Shown here in pieces: positions 60,032 to 64,000 of a stretch of 64,000 nt of DNA. How positions within the stretch are numbered: the first letter of the stretch is position 1; each line of letters starts with the position of its first letter. The notes under the pieces are model-generated. The model ran no database searches. It was given only the letters and a program-made list of their open reading frames with translations, and was not told the DNA's origin. Origin of the DNA: Eucommia ulmoides (Eukaryota > Streptophyta > Magnoliopsida > Garryales > Eucommiaceae); NCBI GenBank assembly GCA_016647705.1, contig CM028335.1, positions 36,500,712-36,564,711 on the forward strand. The letters run 5' to 3'. The translations under genes were made by a program, and so were the position numbers.

Positions 60032-63000
60032 TTTTAATGTATAATACATGTTCAATTTCTTTCAAATTGTTTCAGGCTGGAGGTGCCCCGACACAAGCCT
60101 TTTTGTCTGCAGCAATAACCAGTATACAGGAAACACTCAAAAGTAGTGATTGGACTACACGTAAAGCTGCTTCCGCCGCACTTGGGGAAATTGCTTCAAG
60201 TGGTGGATCCTTCTTTGGTTCTTTCAAGTCTTCTTGCATCCATTCTCTTGAATCTTGTCGTTTTGACAAGGTTAGTGTTGGATTATTTATCGAATTGTGA
60301 CAAATATTTTATGTTTGTAAATGTTTAAGTTGGACTCAATTAATATTTCTATTTTACTCAGGTGAAACCAGTCAGGGACACAGTACTACACGCCTTATAT
60401 ATATGGAGGAATCTTCCAGGGATTGGTACACCTGAACCTTCGGAAGCTGGTTCTTGTATTAAAGGTTTGATTACTGCTGAACTGGTCTTCCTTTTTTTGG
60501 GTTTAAAGGTGAAATATTTTCCCTTCTGTCTTGTTCCATTTTCCTATGCACTACATGCTATGCACACTTCTTTTTCTGTAAGTCACAACTTATCTTTTAA
60601 AGTGGTTATATATTGCTCATATATGTTATCTGCATTAAGACTATGGCAGCAGTTTCTATTAGCCTGGGTAAATCATTTCTTGCAAAAAATAGCCCATGAA
60701 ACCTAAGCAACTGCATTGGGAATTTGAGAAAGAATAAGGTAGGAAGGCACCAAGTCAATGTGGATTCAATAATGATGACAGTTTATTTGAGAGGCATTTA
60801 CTATCTGTTTTTCTCATTTTGGAATGTCATTAGATACTTCCTCTATTTTTTGCTCAAAAAAGATTCGACCTTCATGCTGCTTAGTATTGTTTGTTGAATG
60901 AATTTACTTACTGAATTTATAAATTATAACAAACGTGAAGTGCAATAGAGTACCAAGAACAAAGTGAAATGGAAATAGAGCATGGTTCAATGTTGTAGTC
61001 TCTAGTGCACCATAATTTAAGATATAAATAAATACTTTTTGGTTACCTATAGTTCGGCATGATTATTTTAATCATTTTTGTTTCTTGCAGAGAATTTCTG
61101 TGGAGTTGACTATGGAGATAGTACGAGTGTTAATGGGTCTACGTCAAAGGGATCCAGGCTTGGAAAAGCTGGTACAGAACGGGTCAAAAGGAGTCCTCTT
61201 TCTGCTACAAAAGTTGGCCAAAATTTTGTGGACAAGCTTCTGCATCGGAAAGGAAATGACTGGCACATAGAAGTTGCTGTTCAAAAAACCCAAAATGCTC
61301 CTGTGGCAGATGTTCCCAATGAAGAATCTGATGGTAGCTCTGTTACAAAAACTGGTGAAAGAACACCTGCTGATGTTACAAGTAATAACATTCCTTATGA
61401 GTTTGTGCCAATGGACAACAAACAGGAATGTTCTTCTGTTTGTAATATTTTCAGTGATAATTTCGGCACCAAGGTAATGACAAATTGTCATGGCAATATT
61501 GAGGATGGATTGGTAAAGCAAATAGAAACCAGACACAGGTTTCCAGTAGAAGAAATTAACATTGAAGAACAAAGATACCTGGGAAAAGTGCGAGATAGTA
61601 GGAGTTCAGATTCTACCATGACAGAAGCAAGTACACAAGTCATGCACGGATACTGTTTGCAAACACCAAACGAAATCATTTCCATTAGAAAGCAGCTTGT
61701 GGAGATTGAAAATAAACAGTCAAACTTAATGGATCTGTTAACGGTAATTACTTTGAGTTTATTGGACGAATTTATATCATGAAATTGCTCACCCATATCA
61801 AGCACCTGCATTATGGGTTGTGTATCTATTAAGCATTTGAAGGCATTCTGTTTTGATAACTCAGTGGAAATATTTGTCATCACAATGAGAAGGTCATGAA
61901 TTAGCAAAAAAATTGCGAATAGGACATCATGCTTCCTGTGGTGCTACTTCACTTTGTCAAAAGAGAAGTTAAACTGAATTACCAATGCTCTTCATTTGAC
62001 ATCTATTTGGATGAATTTCCATTTGGCCTAATTATCTTCGGTTGTAACTGTAAATCCTATTTTCTCAAAACAAGAAAGGCATAGCATGATCAAATTTTGC
62101 TAGTGGCATAGCATTATGAAATAGTTTTGAAATAGGAGAGAAATTGCAATTTTCCTTCTTTTTCTTTCCGAGCATTTTAAACCTTTTTAACCATTATATT
62201 GTAGGTTTGCTCCTCATGTAGTTATTCTTTTTCAGGATTTCACAAGCAGAACGATGTGTAGCTTGTCTACGATACAGTTGAAAGTGTCAAGTCTAGAATA
62301 TATGGTTGACAGCATGGCACACGACCTTTCTCAGGGAGGAAGATATTCTGAACTACCAACTAACAAAGTTTTGAGAAGAAGTCCAAGTCTCGCTACTCCT
62401 AGACTGTTGACATGCACACACAGACCTTCTGTAGATATACACAACAGGCAGCCTCCTCCAACATTGCCCACCAAAGGTAATGAGATTTGGGAGGAAAAGA
62501 TATTTGCCAGTAGCAGGACAAGCAGTTCCTCTAAACAAGGTGCAGACATGTGGATGGATTCCACAGCTAGGCAAAATAGAGATTTTCTTAGCAAGGGTCC
62601 CATGAGAAACTCCACACAGAGAACCAATGTTTGTCAAACAAGAAAAACTGATGCAGGCATTGTTAGGAGTTCTACCACTAGGGCCATACAGAACAGTCCG
62701 AAAATGAAGAATACCTTGTGGAAACTTGTAAAAGGTTATCTATCAGCAGGGGATCTTGACACTGCATATATGGAAGCTTTATGTTCTGGTGATGAACTTG
62801 TTTTGATTGATCTGCTTGATAGAACAGGTCCAGTTCTGGAATCTTTATCACACAAGACCACAAGTGATCTTCTTAGTACTTTGGCGTCATACTTACTGGA
62901 CCAAAGATTTATGAATTCTATAATCCCTTGGCTGCAGCAGGCAAGTTACGTGGTTATATTTCACTATTAACTTTTTGAATGTACTAATTTCCTTTTTCCA

Positions 63001-63803
63001 ATTGTCCTTATGCATTATTGAGTTAGTATTTGTGGAAGTGGTTAAAAATACAAGGGAGGTTGGATCAACAATTGCACTTCATGCATTATGACCTTGCTAC
63101 AAGGAGAAAAAATAAAATAGAAGGAATGAAATGACCTTGGCACGTAGGTTTATGCTTGATTTCTTGCAATGGTATACTAGTCTGCACTTCTGCTAAATGT
63201 TTGACTATACTTTGTTTCAGCTTAATTAAATTTTAGGGAGAATTCTTCTAATAGCTTTATGTGTTTTGAAGTTATGGAGAGGGAGGGGGTTGGAGTAAGT
63301 TACTAATATTCCTATACCTGTATCTAAAATCCAAAAGTTATTAGATCCTTTCTTTGGACTTAATGGGCTATTGTGAATTGCAATACTGCCATATTGAAAT
63401 GGGTTTCGGGCAATGTCCACCTTTTGATTTGGGTGTTCATATTTTCACATTTAGGTGGTCAGACACTTGCCTTTACTGGGGTATCTTTATAATATCATAA
63501 GCTTGATATCATCTTCCAAATTCTCCATAACTAATTATATTTGTTCTTTTGTGTTATTTCATATTATAGCAGCATGCATAGATGATTAGTTTAAAGCACG
63601 GCTAAAGAAAATGCTTTTTATGTGTATTATCCCTTAGGTTGTAGATCTGAGTATTGCCCATGGACCACATTATCTCATTCTTTCTGCAAAAACAAGGAAC
63701 GAGTTCTTGTCTGCAATTCAGGAAGCTGTGAACATGGAATTTTCTATCCCATCAGAAAGAAGATCTGTCACACAGCTAGCAATGAAATTACGTCAAATCT
63801 GGG
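59237..63803 (+). CDS. TOR1L: TORTIFOLIA1-like microtubule-associated protein (partial, 3' end outside window)
   Basis: Exons 59237-59887, 60076-60270, 60362-60464, 61091-61743, 62236-62940 and 63638-63803 join in phase into 824 codons without a stop. Residues about 15-316 are HEAT/TOG-like repeats (VVLALNKLADRDT, IVKRLKDPDSVVRDACVEAM, GSALCLARVID, WTTRKAASAALGEIAS). The middle is a low-conservation linker with a short coiled coil (RKQLVEIENKQSNLMDLL, about 515-535). From about residue 691 comes the conserved C-terminal domain (WKLVKGYLSAGD, LLDRTGPVLESLS, FMNSIIPWLQQ, SVTQLAMKLRQIWG). TOR1/SPIRAL2 family proteins bind cortical microtubules and influence anisotropic growth. By resemblance this is a TOR1-like paralogue rather than TOR1/SPR2 itself. 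The ATG starts the conserved MKTH N-terminus. Splicing in phase 1 at 63803 should lead to a very short last exon. The coding sequence looks intact. Confidence 0.93.
59888..60075 (+). other. TOR1L intron with (CT)n run
   Basis: GT-AG intron (CAG|GTCAGT to TTTCAG|GCTGG) joining codons 217 and 218 in phase 0. It contains a CT microsatellite at about 59995-60027. Confidence 0.9.
60465..61090 (+). other. TOR1L intron, phase 1
   Basis: Donor AAAG|GTTTGA and acceptor TTGCAG|AGAATT. The phase-1 join gives the family sequence IKENFCG. A competing donor at 60509 (AAAG|GTGAAA) would shift the reading frame and meet stops, so it is disfavoured. Confidence 0.8.
62941..63637 (+). other. TOR1L intron with GC-AG boundary
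   Basis: Exon 5 ends CTGCAGCAG and the intron begins GCAAGT; the acceptor is CCCTTAG|GTTGTAG. The join restores the family sequence PWLQQVVDLS in phase 0. No GT donor nearby gives an open reading frame into the next exon. Confidence 0.85.
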
Positions 63804-64000
63804 GTAAGGCATCTTCTGCAAGTTGAAGCATTTCAATTAAAAAGACATGGACCCTTTCTTTATTTCTGTTCTGTCACTAATTTTATTTCCAGTCAACATA
63901 AAAGCATTCAAGTATTTACAAAGTGAATCAGAAATTTTGAAATTGTAATTTGTTAGAATTAGAACATTCTTGCATCTTATTCTTGATTAATTTGTACAAT
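63804..64000 (+). other. Start of the last TOR1L intron (window end)
   Basis: Donor GGG|GTAAGG after the codons for RQIWG. The acceptor and the last few codons are outside the window. Confidence 0.75.

Noticed and set aside
60465-60706. Longer TOR1L exon 3 reading through to 60508 or 60706
   Set aside because: Using the donor at 60509 shifts the next exon out of frame, and the sequence beyond 60464 does not resemble the protein family.

Overview
The window reads as plant nuclear DNA, most likely from a eudicot with a repeat-rich, AT-rich genome. The evidence is Athila-like, chromovirus-like and SIRE-like LTR retrotransposons, an L1-type LINE, hAT/Harbinger/Mutator-type DNA elements, and one spliced host gene for a plant-only microtubule-associated protein. 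The species cannot be named from the sequence. All alignments were made by eye, so boundaries backed by target-site duplications (TSDs) are firm and the rest are approximate.

Layout. 1-6960: a minus-strand, non-autonomous Athila-like element (A) with a foreign solo LTR inside its right LTR. 6961-9230: low-copy DNA with one exon-like ORF, followed by a CACTA-like fragment. 9568-21876: a minus-strand SIRE/Maximus-like Copia element (C) with gag, integrase and RT remnants. It carries a second Athila-like element (B, 11307-15241) and a hAT MITE. 21877-26493: a third Athila-like element (D). 26494-31560: a 5'-truncated LINE with a poly-A tail, split by a solo Copia LTR. 31561-57473: a complex Copia locus (E/H) of three LTRs and two internal regions. 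Its middle LTR was split by a Mutator-like element, which then took up a complete LTR element (F) and further solo LTRs. Its second internal region holds a Harbinger-like MITE and a solo LTR carrying another solo LTR.

57960-64000: a TORTIFOLIA1-like (TOR1L/SPIRAL2 family) gene on the plus strand. Six coding exons (59237-63803) join in phase to 824 codons without a stop; only the last few codons should lie beyond the window. One intron has a GC-AG boundary. The proximal upstream region holds a G-box and an MSA-like (MYB3R) site.

The transposons dominate the window and record a long history of nested insertion. No intact autonomous element is visible; the Ty3-type elements have no recognisable gag-pol. 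The most interesting points are a short unknown ORF conserved between two non-autonomous Athila-like elements, W-box clusters in the Copia LTRs, GC-rich palindromes in Athila-like LTRs, a Harbinger-like MITE filled by a minisatellite, and the splice and promoter features of the host gene.
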